Shown here: positions 48,015 to 57,725 of the stretch, in pieces
How the letters are laid out: every line of letters begins with the position of its first letter
Numbering within the stretch: the stretch's first letter is position 1
From: Lachnospiraceae bacterium
Lineage (GTDB): Bacteria > Bacillota > Clostridia > Lachnospirales > Lachnospiraceae
Assembly (NCBI GenBank): GCA_017518735.1
Contig: JAFWTY010000008.1
Span: 103,024 to 167,023 of the forward strand
Reading direction: 5' to 3'
Length of the DNA: 64,000 nucleotides
Program-made: the position numbers and the translations under genes
The notes under the pieces: model-generated
What the model saw: only the letters and a program-made list of their open reading frames with translations
Databases searched by the model: none
Told to the model about the DNA's origin: nothing

Positions 48015-48803
48015 ATGGAATTTCAGGAATTTAGTGCAAAAACAGTATCGGATGCAATTACCGAAGCATGCCAGGCTTTCACCGTTGCAAGCGATAAATT
48101 GGAATATGAAGTAATTGAAGAAGGCAGTGCAGGTTTTCTCGGACTCGGATCCAAGGCTGCCAAGATCAAAGCAAGAGTAAAAGAAGATGCGGATGATATC
48201 TTATTTGCGGAAGAAGCTTTCCATAAGGACGCTGTAAAGGAAGAACTTAAAGAAGAGAAGAAAGCGATCAAAGAAGAAAAGAAAGCTGAAAAGAAAGAAG
48301 AAAAAGAAGTAAAGAAAGAACAGAAAGCAAAAGCTGTTGTAAATGCAAAAGAAGTGGAAGACAAGAGCGTTGATTTCTTAAAAGAAGTTTTACATGCAAT
48401 GGGAATCGCTGCTGTTGTTGAAGCAGAATACAACGAAGCGGAAGAGCTTCTTGAAATCAACTTAATCGGCGACGACATGGGAATCTTAATCGGAAAAAGA
48501 GGACAGACCTTAGATTCCCTTCAGTACTTAGTATCACTTGTAGTTAATAAAGGAACCAACGGATATATCCGTGTGAAAGTGGATACCGAAAACTACAGAG
48601 AAAGAAGAAAAGCAACTTTGGAAAATCTTGCAAAGAACATTGCTTTCAAAGTAAAAAGAACCCGTCGAAGCGTTTCTTTGGAGCCGATGAATCCTTATGA
48701 AAGAAGAATCATTCATGCAGCTCTTCAAAACGACAAGTATGTTACCACGCATTCCGAAGGAGAAGAACCTTTCCGTAAAGTAGTGGTTACATTAAAGAAG
48801 TAA
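48015..48803 (+). CDS. jag: RNA-binding protein Jag/KhpB
   Basis: The 262-residue protein has a Jag-N domain (about 1-55, with GSAGFLGLGSKAAKI), a Lys/Glu-rich linker (about 60-115), a KH domain (GDDMGILIGKRGQTLDSLQYL) and a C-terminal R3H domain (EPMNPYERRIIHAALQNDKYVTTHSEGEEPFRKVVV). It is a partner of KhpA in RNA chaperoning and cell elongation control in Firmicutes. The ATG at 48015 follows ACGGAGG. It is in the standard yidC-jag-mnmE order. Confidence 0.95.
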   Translation: MEFQEFSAKTVSDAITEACQAFTVASDKLEYEVIEEGSAGFLGLGSKAAKIKARVKEDADDILFAEEAFHKDAVKEELKEEKKAIKEEKKAEKKEEKEVKKEQKAKAVVNAKEVEDKSVDFLKEVLHAMGIAAVVEAEYNEAEELLEINLIGDDMGILIGKRGQTLDSLQYLVSLVVNKGTNGYIRVKVDTENYRERRKATLENLAKNIAFKVKRTRRSVSLEPMNPYERRIIHAALQNDKYVTTHSEGEEPFRKVVVTLKK

Positions 48804-48838
48804 TCCAAGGTATTATTTGAAATAAGCCGACAATGAAT

Positions 48839-48866
48839 GGCTGCTCCTGAAATGTCGGGAGCAGCC
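48839..48866 (+). terminator. Hairpin between jag and mnmE
   Basis: GGCTGCTCC/GGAGCAGCC is a perfect nine-base stem with a ten-base loop, followed by AAATTTTAC rather than a pure T run. It may attenuate or process the transcript 30 bases before the mnmE ATG. Confidence 0.5.
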
Positions 48867-48896
48867 AAATTTTACACGATAAACCTGGTGAGAAAA

Positions 48897-50300
48897 ATGA
48901 GTACTACAATAGCGGCAATCGCTACTGCCCTCTCTCCTTCCGGAATCGGAATTATTCGAATTTCAGGAGATGAGGCCGTTACAATTGCAGACCGGATTTT
49001 CCGAAAACCGAACGGCGAAAAGTTAAAAGATGCTTTAACGCATACGGTTCATTACGGACACATTGTGGAAGGTGCCGGAAGTGAAACGGAACATGACATA
49101 GATGAAGTCATGGTTGTTTTAATGCGTGCTCCGCATTCTTTTACAAGAGAGGATACTGTGGAGATTGACTGCCACGGCGGAATCTATGTGGTAAAAAGAA
49201 TCCTTGATTTATGTTTTGCTGCAGGCGCTGTTCCCGCAACACCGGGTGAATTTACAAAGCGTGCATTTTTAAACGGAAGAATCGATTTGTCCAAAGCCGA
49301 AGCGGTTATGGACCTTATCTCCTCTTCCAATGAAAAAGCCAGAATCAATTCGATGAATCAGTTGAACGGAAGATTGTATGATGTCATACTCTCCCTTCGT
49401 CAAAAACTGATTTATGAAATTGCATACATCGAATCCGCAATTGATGATCCGGAACATTATGATACGGAAGATTTCAAAACCAGACTGCTGACCGTTTGCG
49501 CGGAATGCGAAGAAAAGTTAAACAAACTGATTGCATCTTTTGACAACGGAAAAATCATTCAGCATGGAATTCAAACTACAATTGTAGGTAAACCGAATGT
49601 CGGAAAATCTTCTTTCCTGAATTTGCTTCTAGGAGAAGAACGTGCCATTGTAACGCAGGTGGCCGGAACCACAAGAGATACACTGGAAGAAACCGTTTCA
49701 CTGGATGGTGTTACACTCCGACTGATTGATACGGCCGGTATTCATGAAACTTCGGATGAAGTGGAAATGATCGGTGTGAAGAAGGCAAAGGATTCCATCG
49801 AAAAAGCAGACCTCGTTATCTTCCTTCTGGATTCTTCCGATGCATTAAACGAAGACGACAAAAATATGGTTACTCTTCTGTCCGGAAAAAAAGTCATTGC
49901 GCTTTTGAATAAAACAGACATGGAAGAAAACATAACAGACGAAGAAAAAGTAAAAGCACTCTTCTCTTCTTTTGATGAGGAAGTAAAAATTCTTCCTTTC
50001 TCCGCAAAGACTGCAACCGGTCTTACGGAACTGACCGAATATATTAAAGAACTGTTTTTCAAAGGAGAACTGAAGTCCGATGAAGAGATTTGTTTAACAT
50101 CCCTTCGTCATAAAAATCTTGCAGTCGATGCAGCCAATGCATTAAAGCAGGTGGAAGCATCTTTAAAAGATGACATGCCCGAAGATTTTTATTCGATTGA
50201 TTTGATGCAGGCTTATGCATCACTCGGTGCCATCATCGGAGAAGAAGTTGATGATGATCTGGTGGATGAAATCTTTTCCAAATTCTGTATGGGAAAATAA
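48897..50300 (+). CDS. mnmE: tRNA modification GTPase MnmE
   Basis: With MnmG it forms 5-carboxymethylaminomethyluridine at tRNA wobble position 34. The 467-residue protein has the N-terminal folate-binding domain ([18 protein letters not shown]), a helical part, an inserted G domain with [17 protein letters not shown] and LNKTD, and the C-terminal Cys motif FCMGK. The ATG at 48897 follows GGTGAG; the reading from 48837 would start inside the hairpin. Confidence 0.97.
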   Translation: MSTTIAAIATALSPSGIGIIRISGDEAVTIADRIFRKPNGEKLKDALTHTVHYGHIVEGAGSETEHDIDEVMVVLMRAPHSFTREDTVEIDCHGGIYVVKRILDLCFAAGAVPATPGEFTKRAFLNGRIDLSKAEAVMDLISSSNEKARINSMNQLNGRLYDVILSLRQKLIYEIAYIESAIDDPEHYDTEDFKTRLLTVCAECEEKLNKLIASFDNGKIIQHGIQTTIVGKPNVGKSSFLNLLLGEERAIVTQVAGTTRDTLEETVSLDGVTLRLIDTAGIHETSDEVEMIGVKKAKDSIEKADLVIFLLDSSDALNEDDKNMVTLLSGKKVIALLNKTDMEENITDEEKVKALFSSFDEEVKILPFSAKTATGLTELTEYIKELFFKGELKSDEEICLTSLRHKNLAVDAANALKQVEASLKDDMPEDFYSIDLMQAYASLGAIIGEEVDDDLVDEIFSKFCMGK

Positions 50301-50319
50301 CAAGAAAGAAAATGGTACT

Positions 50320-52236
50320 ATGGATGTAGTTGAATCTAAAAACTTCATAGAAGATGATGTTGATGTCTGTGTAATCGGTGCCGGTCATGCAGGATGTGAA
50401 GCTGCACTTGCAACATCACGTCTGGGATTGGAAACGGTTATGTTTACGGTTTCCGTGGAAAGCATTGCTCTCATGCCCTGCAACCCGAATATCGGAGGAA
50501 CCAGTAAGGGACATCTTGTAAGAGAGCTTGATGCCTTGGGTGGAGAGATGGGAAAGAATATCGACAAGACTTTTATTCAGTCCAAAATGCTGAATGTTTC
50601 CAAAGGTCCTGCGGTTCATTCTCTTCGTGCACAGGCTGATAAAATGGAATATACCAAATCCATGCGTAAGGTTTTGGAAAACCAGGAACACTTACAAATT
50701 AAGCAGGGTGAAGTGATTGAAATACTGACTGAAGAAGTCGATGGAATCAGAAGAGTTCGCGGTGTCAAAATCGCGACCGGAATGGTTTATAAATGCCGTG
50801 CGGCAATTATCTGCAGCGGTACCTATCTGAATGCAAGATGTCTTTGCGGAGAGACGATTACACATACCGGACCGAATGGTTTGATGGCAGCGACATCACT
50901 TACCGCAGCACTTCAGAAGATCGGTGTGGAGCTTCGAAGATTCAAAACCGGTACACCCGCAAGAATGGATAAACGTACTGTTGATTTTTCAAAAATGGAA
51001 GAGCAGTTCGGAGATGAAAGAATTGTTCCGTTTTCATTTTCCACAGATCCTGATTCCATTCAAAAAGATCAGGTTTCCTGTTACCTTACTTATACCAATG
51101 AAAAAACACATGAAATCATTCGCGCAAATCTGGATCGTTCTCCGATCTATGCCGGAATCATAGAAGGAACAGGACCCAGATATTGCCCGTCGATTGAAGA
51201 TAAAGTCGTAAAGTTTTCAGACAAGGAAAGACATCAGGTTTTTGTGGAACCGGAAGGACTCTATACAAATGAAGTTTATATCGGTGGTATGTCGTCATCC
51301 CTTCCCGCAGATGTTCAGCTTGCAATGTATCGAACCGTACCGGGACTTGAGAATTGCAGAATCGTAAGAAACGCATATGCAATCGAATACGATTGTCTTT
51401 GCCCGGGACAGTTAAAACCGAGTCTCGAAATCAAACAGGTTGAAAACCTTTTCAGTGCGGGACAGTTTAACGGAAGTTCCGGTTATGAAGAAGCAGCAGC
51501 CCAGGGACTGATTGCCGGAATCAATACCGCAAAGAAATTACGAAACGAAGATCCTTTGATCTTAAAGCGTTCCGATGCATATATTGGTGTGCTCATCGAT
51601 GACTTGGTTACCAAGGATAACAAAGAACCATACCGTATGATGACTTCGCGTGCTGAATACAGATTATTGTTACGTCAGGACAATGCCGATTTACGACTTC
51701 GTAAATTCGGATATGAAGCCGGACTGGTTTCCAAAGAAGAATACGATAAGACTCTAAGAAAACAGCAGTTAATCGAAGAGGAGATTTCCAGACTTAAAAC
51801 TACATTTGTAGGTGGAAGCAAGGAAGTTACTGCCGTACTCGATAAGAGAGAATCGGCACACCTTCGTACTGCGGCATCCATTGCAGATTTAATGTGTCGT
51901 CAGGAACTGGACTATGAGTTCTTACATGAGATCGATCCTATGCGGCCTGATCTACCTACAGATGTAGTTGGACAGGTTTGCATCAACATCAAATACGAAG
52001 GCTATATCGAAAGACAGCTGCAGCAGGTAAAACAGTTTAAGAAGAATGAAAACCATATCATTCCGGAAGACATTGACTATGATGATGTATCTTCCCTGCG
52101 ACTGGAAGCAAGACAGAAGTTAAAACAGTTTAGACCGATCAATGTCGGACAGGCATCCAGAATCAGTGGTGTAACACCTGCGGATATTTCCGTACTGCTT
52201 ATTTACTTATCTGCAAAGAAAGAGAAGAGAGATTAA
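50320..52236 (+). CDS. mnmG: tRNA uridine-5-carboxymethylaminomethyl modification enzyme MnmG
   Basis: This is the FAD-dependent partner of MnmE. The 638-residue protein has the dinucleotide motif [39 protein letters not shown] and the C-terminal [18 protein letters not shown]. The ATG at 50320 sets the usual N-terminus, [11 protein letters not shown]; the longer reading from 50215 overlaps mnmE. The gap to mnmE is 19 bases. Confidence 0.97.
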   Translation: MDVVESKNFIEDDVDVCVIGAGHAGCEAALATSRLGLETVMFTVSVESIALMPCNPNIGGTSKGHLVRELDALGGEMGKNIDKTFIQSKMLNVSKGPAVHSLRAQADKMEYTKSMRKVLENQEHLQIKQGEVIEILTEEVDGIRRVRGVKIATGMVYKCRAAIICSGTYLNARCLCGETITHTGPNGLMAATSLTAALQKIGVELRRFKTGTPARMDKRTVDFSKMEEQFGDERIVPFSFSTDPDSIQKDQVSCYLTYTNEKTHEIIRANLDRSPIYAGIIEGTGPRYCPSIEDKVVKFSDKERHQVFVEPEGLYTNEVYIGGMSSSLPADVQLAMYRTVPGLENCRIVRNAYAIEYDCLCPGQLKPSLEIKQVENLFSAGQFNGSSGYEEAAAQGLIAGINTAKKLRNEDPLILKRSDAYIGVLIDDLVTKDNKEPYRMMTSRAEYRLLLRQDNADLRLRKFGYEAGLVSKEEYDKTLRKQQLIEEEISRLKTTFVGGSKEVTAVLDKRESAHLRTAASIADLMCRQELDYEFLHEIDPMRPDLPTDVVGQVCINIKYEGYIERQLQQVKQFKKNENHIIPEDIDYDDVSSLRLEARQKLKQFRPINVGQASRISGVTPADISVLLIYLSAKKEKRD

Positions 52237-52241
52237 TATAC

Positions 52242-52988
52242 GTGAACTTTACCAAGGCATGTAAAGAATGGAATATCACCTTATCGGATGAACAGAACAA
52301 ACAGTTCGAAGACTATTTTCACCTGCTTGTAGAGTGGAATGAAAAGATGAATTTAACTGCAATCACCGATCAAGAGGAAGTGTACTTAAAACACTTTCTT
52401 GATTCGATGTCTTTAATTCTTGCATTCGATGAACTGGAAAAAGTTCATGGACTGAATAAAGAGAAGTTACAAAAGGGAGAGTTTTCTTTGATTGATGTAG
52501 GAACCGGTGCAGGTTTCCCCGGTATCCCCTTGAAGATTCTTATTCCGCAAAGTAAAATTGTATTGATGGATTCTTTACAGAAGAGAGTTACCTTCCTGGA
52601 AGAAGTCATTCGTAAACTGGACTTAAATAATATAGAAGCGGTTCATGCAAGAGCGGAAGACCTTGGAAAAGATTCGAACTATCGTGAACAGTTTGATTTA
52701 TCTGTTTCACGTGCAGTTGCAAATCTTGCCGGACTGTCGGAATACTGTTTACCCTTTGTAAAAGTAGGCGGTGCATTTGTATCCTATAAATCGGGCAAGG
52801 CAAAAGAAGAATTACTTGCAGCTAAGAATGCAATCTTTCTTCTTGGCGGAAGTACCGTTGGTGAAAAAGAGTTCTTTCTTCCCGGAACGGACATGAGCAG
52901 AAATCTGATTGTCATAGAGAAGAAGCAACCGACCGCAAAGAAGTATCCGAGAAAAGCAGGACTTCCGACAAAGAGTCCGCTCACCTGA
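52242..52988 (+). CDS. rsmG: 16S rRNA (guanine(527)-N(7))-methyltransferase
   Basis: The 248-residue enzyme (GidB) has the SAM motif LIDVGTGAGFPGIPLKIL, WNEKMNLTAI near the start and FDLSVSRAVANLAGLSEYCLPFVK. It methylates N7 of G527 in 16S rRNA. The start is GTG at 52242, 5 bases after mnmG. The last 25 residues are basic. It follows mnmG as in most Firmicutes. Confidence 0.95.
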   Translation: MNFTKACKEWNITLSDEQNKQFEDYFHLLVEWNEKMNLTAITDQEEVYLKHFLDSMSLILAFDELEKVHGLNKEKLQKGEFSLIDVGTGAGFPGIPLKILIPQSKIVLMDSLQKRVTFLEEVIRKLDLNNIEAVHARAEDLGKDSNYREQFDLSVSRAVANLAGLSEYCLPFVKVGGAFVSYKSGKAKEELLAAKNAIFLLGGSTVGEKEFFLPGTDMSRNLIVIEKKQPTAKKYPRKAGLPTKSPLT

Positions 52989-53024
52989 CATTTGATTCTC
53001 TTTTGAAAGAAGGAGGAATATTAA

Positions 53025-53609
53025 ATGGAACAAAAAGACTTAAAAGAATTATTGCTTTCACTTGCAGCGGAAGCGTCCTCCAAATATGATGAGGCACTTT
53101 TTGAGCGCAATGAAAAGTTTGATGAGATAACCCTCCTTGTAAAAAAGATGGAGGAGTTGAAAAGAGAAAACAATACTTCGGTTTTTTCTCCGAGAAACAG
53201 TTTATCATCCTATGATGCAATCAATACTCTGGAAAAGGAAGCGGAACGAGAAAGAGGAAAGCTTGCGGAACTCGATGCCAGATGTGATGCTTTGTTAAAT
53301 CGCAAGGAGGAATTGATTGAAGGAGTAGAACTCCTGGATTCAATTTTGGAAGATCAAAGAGAACTGGTTCAGAAGAAAGAAGAAGAGAAGATTGTTGAAA
53401 AGGAAGAAGAACCGGTAGAGGTTAAAGAAGAGATCGAAACTCCGAAGGAAACCGTAGCTGTTTCATCTGACGGACCGGATGTGGAAAGAGTTCTTGAAAC
53501 ACTTTCCTTCCTTGCACACCAGTGTGGAGAGATTGCCGAGTATACAATCAGGGATCCGTACCGGGCAAGGAATGAATTAAGAGCAATCAAGATTAAGTTT
53601 GAGAATTAA
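53025..53609 (+). CDS. Coiled-coil protein of unknown function upstream of parA
   Basis: The 194-residue soluble protein is mostly helical: an N-terminal segment (KDLKELLLSLAAEASSKY), a long Glu/Lys/Leu coiled coil to about residue 115, an acidic Pro/Val/Glu linker (EEEPVEVKEEIETPKE) and a C-terminal helical patch (VLETLSFLAHQCGEIAEY). I do not recognise the family. The ATG at 53025 follows AAGGAGG. It stands between rsmG and the par region and ends the upstream operon at a strong terminator. Confidence 0.7.
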   Translation: MEQKDLKELLLSLAAEASSKYDEALFERNEKFDEITLLVKKMEELKRENNTSVFSPRNSLSSYDAINTLEKEAERERGKLAELDARCDALLNRKEELIEGVELLDSILEDQRELVQKKEEEKIVEKEEEPVEVKEEIETPKETVAVSSDGPDVERVLETLSFLAHQCGEIAEYTIRDPYRARNELRAIKIKFEN

Positions 53610-53643
53610 AGAAATACTTCTAAGTTGGTGGGGTACATGAGAA

Positions 53644-53671
53644 AGAAGCAGATAATGTCTGCTTCTTTTTT
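53644..53671 (+). terminator. Terminator before the par region
   Basis: AGAAGCAGA/TCTGCTTCT arms around TAATG are followed by seven T. It insulates parA-parB from the upstream operon. Confidence 0.9.
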
Positions 53672-53756
53672 TGTCGGTGGTTTTTTCCACTCATTTTGTA
53701 TACGGAAATACCAGATATAGTTATAACAACAATTTTCTGAAAAGTTATCAACAATT

Positions 53757-53772
53757 TGTTTCACGTGAAACA
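53757..53772. promoter_or_regulatory. parS site 1
   Basis: TGTTTCACGTGAAACA, a perfect match to the 16-bp palindromic ParB-binding parS consensus. Confidence 0.95.
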
Positions 53773-53804
53773 ATTTGATATTTTTTTAAAAAAATATGAT
53801 ATGA

Positions 53805-53820
53805 TGTTTCACGTGAAACA
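53805..53820. promoter_or_regulatory. parS site 2
   Basis: A second perfect TGTTTCACGTGAAACA, 48 bp from the first (start to start). Confidence 0.95.
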
Positions 53821-53840
53821 TTAAAACCCAAGATATTGTT

Positions 53841-53856
53841 GTTTTCACGTGAAACA
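53841..53856. promoter_or_regulatory. parS site 3 (two changes)
   Basis: GTTTTCACGTGAAACA differs from consensus only at the first two bases; the central core is intact. Confidence 0.8.
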
Positions 53857-54066
53857 TTTTACAGAAAATGATAAATAATACAGGTAAAATTGTTTATCAA
53901 CACTTTCCACACTATCCACATATACAAGATTTTGTGGAAAAAAGGGTTTACCACATTGTGAGTGGAAAACTTTATATAGATAAGAGGGGTCAAAAGTGCT
54001 AAAATGATTTTGCTGTGCGAAAAGCGGGGAAATAATTGAAAAAGTATTAGATTTCGGAGGAAAAGA

Positions 54067-54831
54067 ATGGGCAAAGTAATCGCCATTGCGAACCAAAAAG
54101 GTGGCGTGGGAAAAACCACGACGACAATAAATCTTGCAGCATGTGTTGCGGAAAAAGGAAAGAAGGTTCTGGTCGTAGATACCGATCCGCAGGGAAATGC
54201 AACAACCGGTTTCGGTGTGGAGAAGAACGAGCTGGAAAATACCGTGTATGAATTGATGCTCGGAGAGTGTTCCATCAAAGAATGTATCCAGCCGGATGTT
54301 GTAGAAAATCTTTCTTTGATTCCGAGTAACGTAAATCTTGCTGCGGCGGAAATCGAACTGGTTGACCAGGAGAGAAAAGAATACATCCTGAAGAACGAGT
54401 TGGATTGGGTGAAGGATCAGTATGACTACATTTTCATTGACTGTCCTCCTTCACTTAGTATGCTGACGGTCAATGCGATGACTGCAGCGGATTCCGTTCT
54501 GGTTCCGATCCAGTGTGAGTATTATGCGCTGGAAGGTTTGAGCCAGTTGATTCACTCCGTGAATTTGATTAAGAAAAAAATCAATCCGGCACTGGAACTC
54601 GAAGGTGTGGTATTTACCATGTACGATTCCAGAACAAATCTCTCCGGAGAAGTGGTTGAGAATGTAAAAGAAGCACTCGAGGAAAGAATTTTTGAATCCG
54701 TGATTCCGAGAAATGTCAGACTGGCGGAAGCACCGAGCTACGGACAGCCGATTAACATTTACGACGGAAAGTCAGCCGGAGCGGAAGCATACAGAAATCT
54801 TGCAGCGGAACTGATCAAGATTACCAAATAG
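54067..54831 (+). CDS. parA: Chromosome partitioning ATPase ParA/Soj
   Basis: The 254-residue deviant Walker ATPase has KGGVGKTTTTINLAACVA at the start, the DTDPQGNATTGFG motif and FIDCPPSLSMLTVNAM. It moves ParB-parS complexes and in Firmicutes also controls DnaA. The ATG at 54067 follows TCGGAGG. The upstream region holds three parS sites and DnaA-box-like sites, so both ParB spreading and DnaA could affect expression. Confidence 0.96.
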   Translation: MGKVIAIANQKGGVGKTTTTINLAACVAEKGKKVLVVDTDPQGNATTGFGVEKNELENTVYELMLGECSIKECIQPDVVENLSLIPSNVNLAAAEIELVDQERKEYILKNELDWVKDQYDYIFIDCPPSLSMLTVNAMTAADSVLVPIQCEYYALEGLSQLIHSVNLIKKKINPALELEGVVFTMYDSRTNLSGEVVENVKEALEERIFESVIPRNVRLAEAPSYGQPINIYDGKSAGAEAYRNLAAELIKITK

Positions 54832-54836
54832 AAAAA

Positions 54837-54852
54837 CGTTTCACGTGAAAAC
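54837..54852. promoter_or_regulatory. parS-like site 4 between parA and parB
   Basis: CGTTTCACGTGAAAAC matches 13 of 16 consensus bases with the core GTTTCACGTGAAA intact. It lies six bases after the parA stop. Confidence 0.7.
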
Positions 54853-54880
54853 CGTGTAAAAGAGGATAAAGGAGAAAAAC

Positions 54881-55762
54881 ATGGCGTTAGGAAAAGGATT
54901 AAGCAAGGGCAAAGGAAAAGGACTTGCCGCATTGATTGATACGGAGAATATCAGCCCGAAGGGAAAAGATGCAGCATCCGGCGAAGGTGTTGTAATGATG
55001 AATATCTCCAAGGTGGAGCCAAACCGCAACCAGCCGAGAAAGACATTCAACGAGGATGCATTACAGGATCTTGCGGAATCCATCAAACAGCATGGTGTGC
55101 TTTCTCCCTTACTTGTAAAAGAGCGTGACGGATATTACGAAATCGTAGCCGGTGAAAGAAGATGGAGAGCTGCCAACATTGCAGGATTGAAAGAAATACC
55201 GGTCATTATTCGTGATTTATCCGAACAGGAAATTCTTGAGATTTCCATCATCGAAAACCTGCAAAGAGAGGACTTGAATCCGATTGAAGAAGCGCAGGCA
55301 TATAAGAGACTTATGACAGAGTTTCATTTGACACAGGACGAGGTTGCCGAAAAAGTTTCCAAGTCCCGTACCGTAATTGCAAACTCCGTAAGATTATTAA
55401 AGCTTTCCGAAAACGTTCAGCAGATGGTAGTGGAAGAAATCGTTTCCGCCGGACATGCCAGAGCTCTTCTTGGAATCGAAGATCCCGAGGAACAGTTTGT
55501 CCTGGCTCAGCGAATCATCGATGAAAAACTCTCTGTTCGCGAACTCGAAAAAATTGTTCGCAATCGCGGAAAAGAGAAAAAAGAGATCAAGAAGAAAGCT
55601 TCTCAGCTTGAAAATGTCTATAAGGATATCGAAGACAAACTGAAGAATCGTCTTTCCACTAAGGTATGCGTTACCGGAAAAGAAGACGGATCCGGAAAAA
55701 TCGAAATCGAATTCTTCTCCGCCGATGAGCTGGAAAGAATCATAGACATGATCGGAAAATAA
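54881..55762 (+). CDS. parB: Chromosome partitioning protein ParB/Spo0J
   Basis: The 293-residue CTPase binds parS and spreads. Marks are RNQPRKTFNEDALQDLAESIKQHGVLSPLLV, the GERRWRAA CTP-binding motif and the ENLQREDLNPIEEA motif, followed by the helix-turn-helix (LTQDEVAEKVSKSRTVIANSVRLL) and a C-terminal dimer domain. The first 40 residues are Lys/Gly-rich and carry the ParA-stimulating region. ATG at 54881 follows AAAGGAG. It lies 49 bases after parA across a parS-like site. Confidence 0.96.
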   Translation: MALGKGLSKGKGKGLAALIDTENISPKGKDAASGEGVVMMNISKVEPNRNQPRKTFNEDALQDLAESIKQHGVLSPLLVKERDGYYEIVAGERRWRAANIAGLKEIPVIIRDLSEQEILEISIIENLQREDLNPIEEAQAYKRLMTEFHLTQDEVAEKVSKSRTVIANSVRLLKLSENVQQMVVEEIVSAGHARALLGIEDPEEQFVLAQRIIDEKLSVRELEKIVRNRGKEKKEIKKKASQLENVYKDIEDKLKNRLSTKVCVTGKEDGSGKIEIEFFSADELERIIDMIGK

Positions 55763-55783
55763 AGTTAGAAAGGATTGTACTAC

Positions 55784-56293
55784 ATGGGTAGTCCAATATT
55801 AAATAAGATCGGTCTGGGAAACATTGATATTCTCTTTGTTGTCCTGTTCCTGGTTATCTGCATTGCAATACTTTTTGTCACGGTGATCATGCAGAACAAG
55901 AGATACAAGGAACTGCAAAGCAGATATGACAAGTTCATGCAGGGTACCAGAGCGAAGAGTCTTGAAAAGAAAATTATGGAACTTTTTGAGGAGCAGGGAA
56001 TCCAAAAATCTCTCCTTGAAAATCACTCGAGACAGTTAAAGGATTTGTATCGCCGTCATCAGACCACCTTCCAGAAAATGGGCTTTGTCAAATACGATGC
56101 CTTCAAGGAGATGGGTGGAAAGCTCAGTTTTGTACTGGTGCTGCTGGATGAAAACAACAACGGTTTCTTATTGAATTCCGTACATTCCTCCGACGGCTGC
56201 TATTCTTATACGAAACGTATCAAGAACGGCCAGAGTGATCTGGAGTTGAGTCCCGAAGAAGCGGTTGCGTTAAAGAAAGCAGTCGAAGAATAA
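55784..56293 (+). CDS. DUF4446 family membrane-anchored protein
   Basis: The 169-residue protein has one N-terminal membrane helix (LGNIDILFVVLFLVICIAILFVTVI), a helical stretch with FMQGTRAKSLEKKI and a C-terminal beta-rich domain (KYDAFKEMGGKLSFVLVLLDENNNGFLLNSVHS). This matches DUF4446, often found after parB in Clostridia. The ATG at 55784 is preferred over a TTG three codons upstream because AAAGGA is then 9 bases away. It may link the partition machinery to the membrane, but this is a guess from context. Confidence 0.85.
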   Translation: MGSPILNKIGLGNIDILFVVLFLVICIAILFVTVIMQNKRYKELQSRYDKFMQGTRAKSLEKKIMELFEEQGIQKSLLENHSRQLKDLYRRHQTTFQKMGFVKYDAFKEMGGKLSFVLVLLDENNNGFLLNSVHSSDGCYSYTKRIKNGQSDLELSPEEAVALKKAVEE

Positions 56294-56411
56294 GGGATCC
56301 ATAATTTAAGGTGGAAGAAATAACCGCTTTATAGTAAAATAGTTAAGATGAGGTTTTTTTAAACCGCACCAAGATAGAGAAAGAATAAATCCGGGAAAGA
56401 GGGTTTGAGAA

Positions 56412-57692
56412 ATGATTGATATTAAGTTTTTAAGAGAGAATCCGGAAGTCGTAAAGGAAAACATCCGGAAAAAATTCCAGGACGAGAAACTTCCCCTTGT
56501 GGATGAAGTAATTGCACTCGATGAAGAAAGACGTGCAACCCAGCAGCAGGTGGATGATTTAAAAGCCAACCGCAACAAGATTTCCAAGCAGATCGGCCAG
56601 CTTATGGCTCAGGGCAAGAAGGAAGAAGCGGAACAGGTAAAGGCCGAAGTTGCAAACGAAGGCGCCAAAATCGAAGAGCTTGATGCAAAGCAGAAAGAAC
56701 TGGAAGAGAAGATTACCAAGGACATGATGATCATTCCGAATATCATCGACCCTTCCGTTCCCATCGGAAAGAACGATACCGAAAATGTGGAAGTTACCAA
56801 ATACGGCGATCCGGTTGTTCCCGATTTTGAGATTCCTTACCACACCGATATCATGGAGAAGTTTAACGGAATCGATTTAGACAGCGCAAGAAAAGTAGCC
56901 GGCAACGGATTCTATTATCTGCAGGGAGACATCGCGAGACTTCACTCCGCAGTTATCTCCTATGCAAGAGACTTTATGATCAACCGCGGATTTACCTACT
57001 GCGTACCGCCTTTCATGATTCGTGCAAACGTAGTAACCGGTGTTATGAGTTTCGCAGAGATGGATGCGATGATGTACAAGATCGAGGGCGAGGACCTTTA
57101 CCTGATCGGTACCAGCGAGCATTCCATGATCGGTAAATTTATTGATACGATTATTCCGGAAGCAGATCTTCCGAAGACTCTGACCAGCTATTCTCCCTGC
57201 TTCAGAAAAGAAAAGGGAGCACACGGAATCGAAGAGCGTGGCGTATATCGTATTCACCAGTTCGAAAAGCAGGAAATGATTGTTGTCTGCAAGCCGGAAG
57301 ATAGCCCGATGTGGTTTGACAAATTATGGCAGAACACCGTAGACCTTTTCCGTTCCATGGACATTCCCGTAAGAACGCTTGAGTGCTGCTCCGGTGACCT
57401 CGCCGATCTGAAGGTTAAATCCTTCGACGTGGAAGCTTGGTCTCCCAGACAGAAGAAGTACTTCGAGGTCGGAAGCTGCTCCAACTTAGGTGATGCACAG
57501 GCAAGAAGATTAAAAATCCGTGTAAACGGAGAAGACGGCAAGAAGTATTTTGCCCATACATTGAACAATACCGTAGTTGCTCCTCCGAGAATGCTGATTG
57601 CATTTTTGGAAAACAACTTACAGGCTGACGGAAGCGTCAGAATTCCCGAAGTGCTTCGTCCTTACATGGGCGGCATGACGGAAATCCGCTAA
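56412..57692 (+). CDS. serS: Seryl-tRNA synthetase
   Basis: The 426-residue class II enzyme has the N-terminal helical arm (residues about 1-110) that holds the long variable arm of tRNA-Ser, motif 2 CFRKEKGAHGIEERGVYRIHQF and motif 3 NNTVVAPPRMLIAFLEN. The ATG at 56412 follows AGAGGG. A 118-base gap from DUF4446 holds no T-box that I can see. It charges, among others, the tRNA-Ser at 20864. Confidence 0.97.
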   Translation: MIDIKFLRENPEVVKENIRKKFQDEKLPLVDEVIALDEERRATQQQVDDLKANRNKISKQIGQLMAQGKKEEAEQVKAEVANEGAKIEELDAKQKELEEKITKDMMIIPNIIDPSVPIGKNDTENVEVTKYGDPVVPDFEIPYHTDIMEKFNGIDLDSARKVAGNGFYYLQGDIARLHSAVISYARDFMINRGFTYCVPPFMIRANVVTGVMSFAEMDAMMYKIEGEDLYLIGTSEHSMIGKFIDTIIPEADLPKTLTSYSPCFRKEKGAHGIEERGVYRIHQFEKQEMIVVCKPEDSPMWFDKLWQNTVDLFRSMDIPVRTLECCSGDLADLKVKSFDVEAWSPRQKKYFEVGSCSNLGDAQARRLKIRVNGEDGKKYFAHTLNNTVVAPPRMLIAFLENNLQADGSVRIPEVLRPYMGGMTEIR

Positions 57693-57725
57693 TTCTTTCC
57701 GCGAAAAAACGAAGGAGGGAGAGCT

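Larger units (their letters stand above)
53745..53941. promoter_or_regulatory. DnaA-box-like cluster upstream of parA
   Basis: Within 200 bp lie TTATCAACA at 53745-53753 and 53894-53902, a degenerate CTTTCCACA at 53903-53911, CTATCCACA at 53912-53920 and minus-strand TTTTCCACA at 53933-53941. Most differ from TTATCCACA by one base and CTTTCCACA by two or more. The three at 53894-53920 are directly contiguous 9-mers. It overlaps the parS group. Confidence 0.55.

Noticed and set aside
56294..56411. T-box or other riboswitch before serS
   Set aside because: The gap is only 118 bases and shows no T-box motif, specifier stem or terminator pair.
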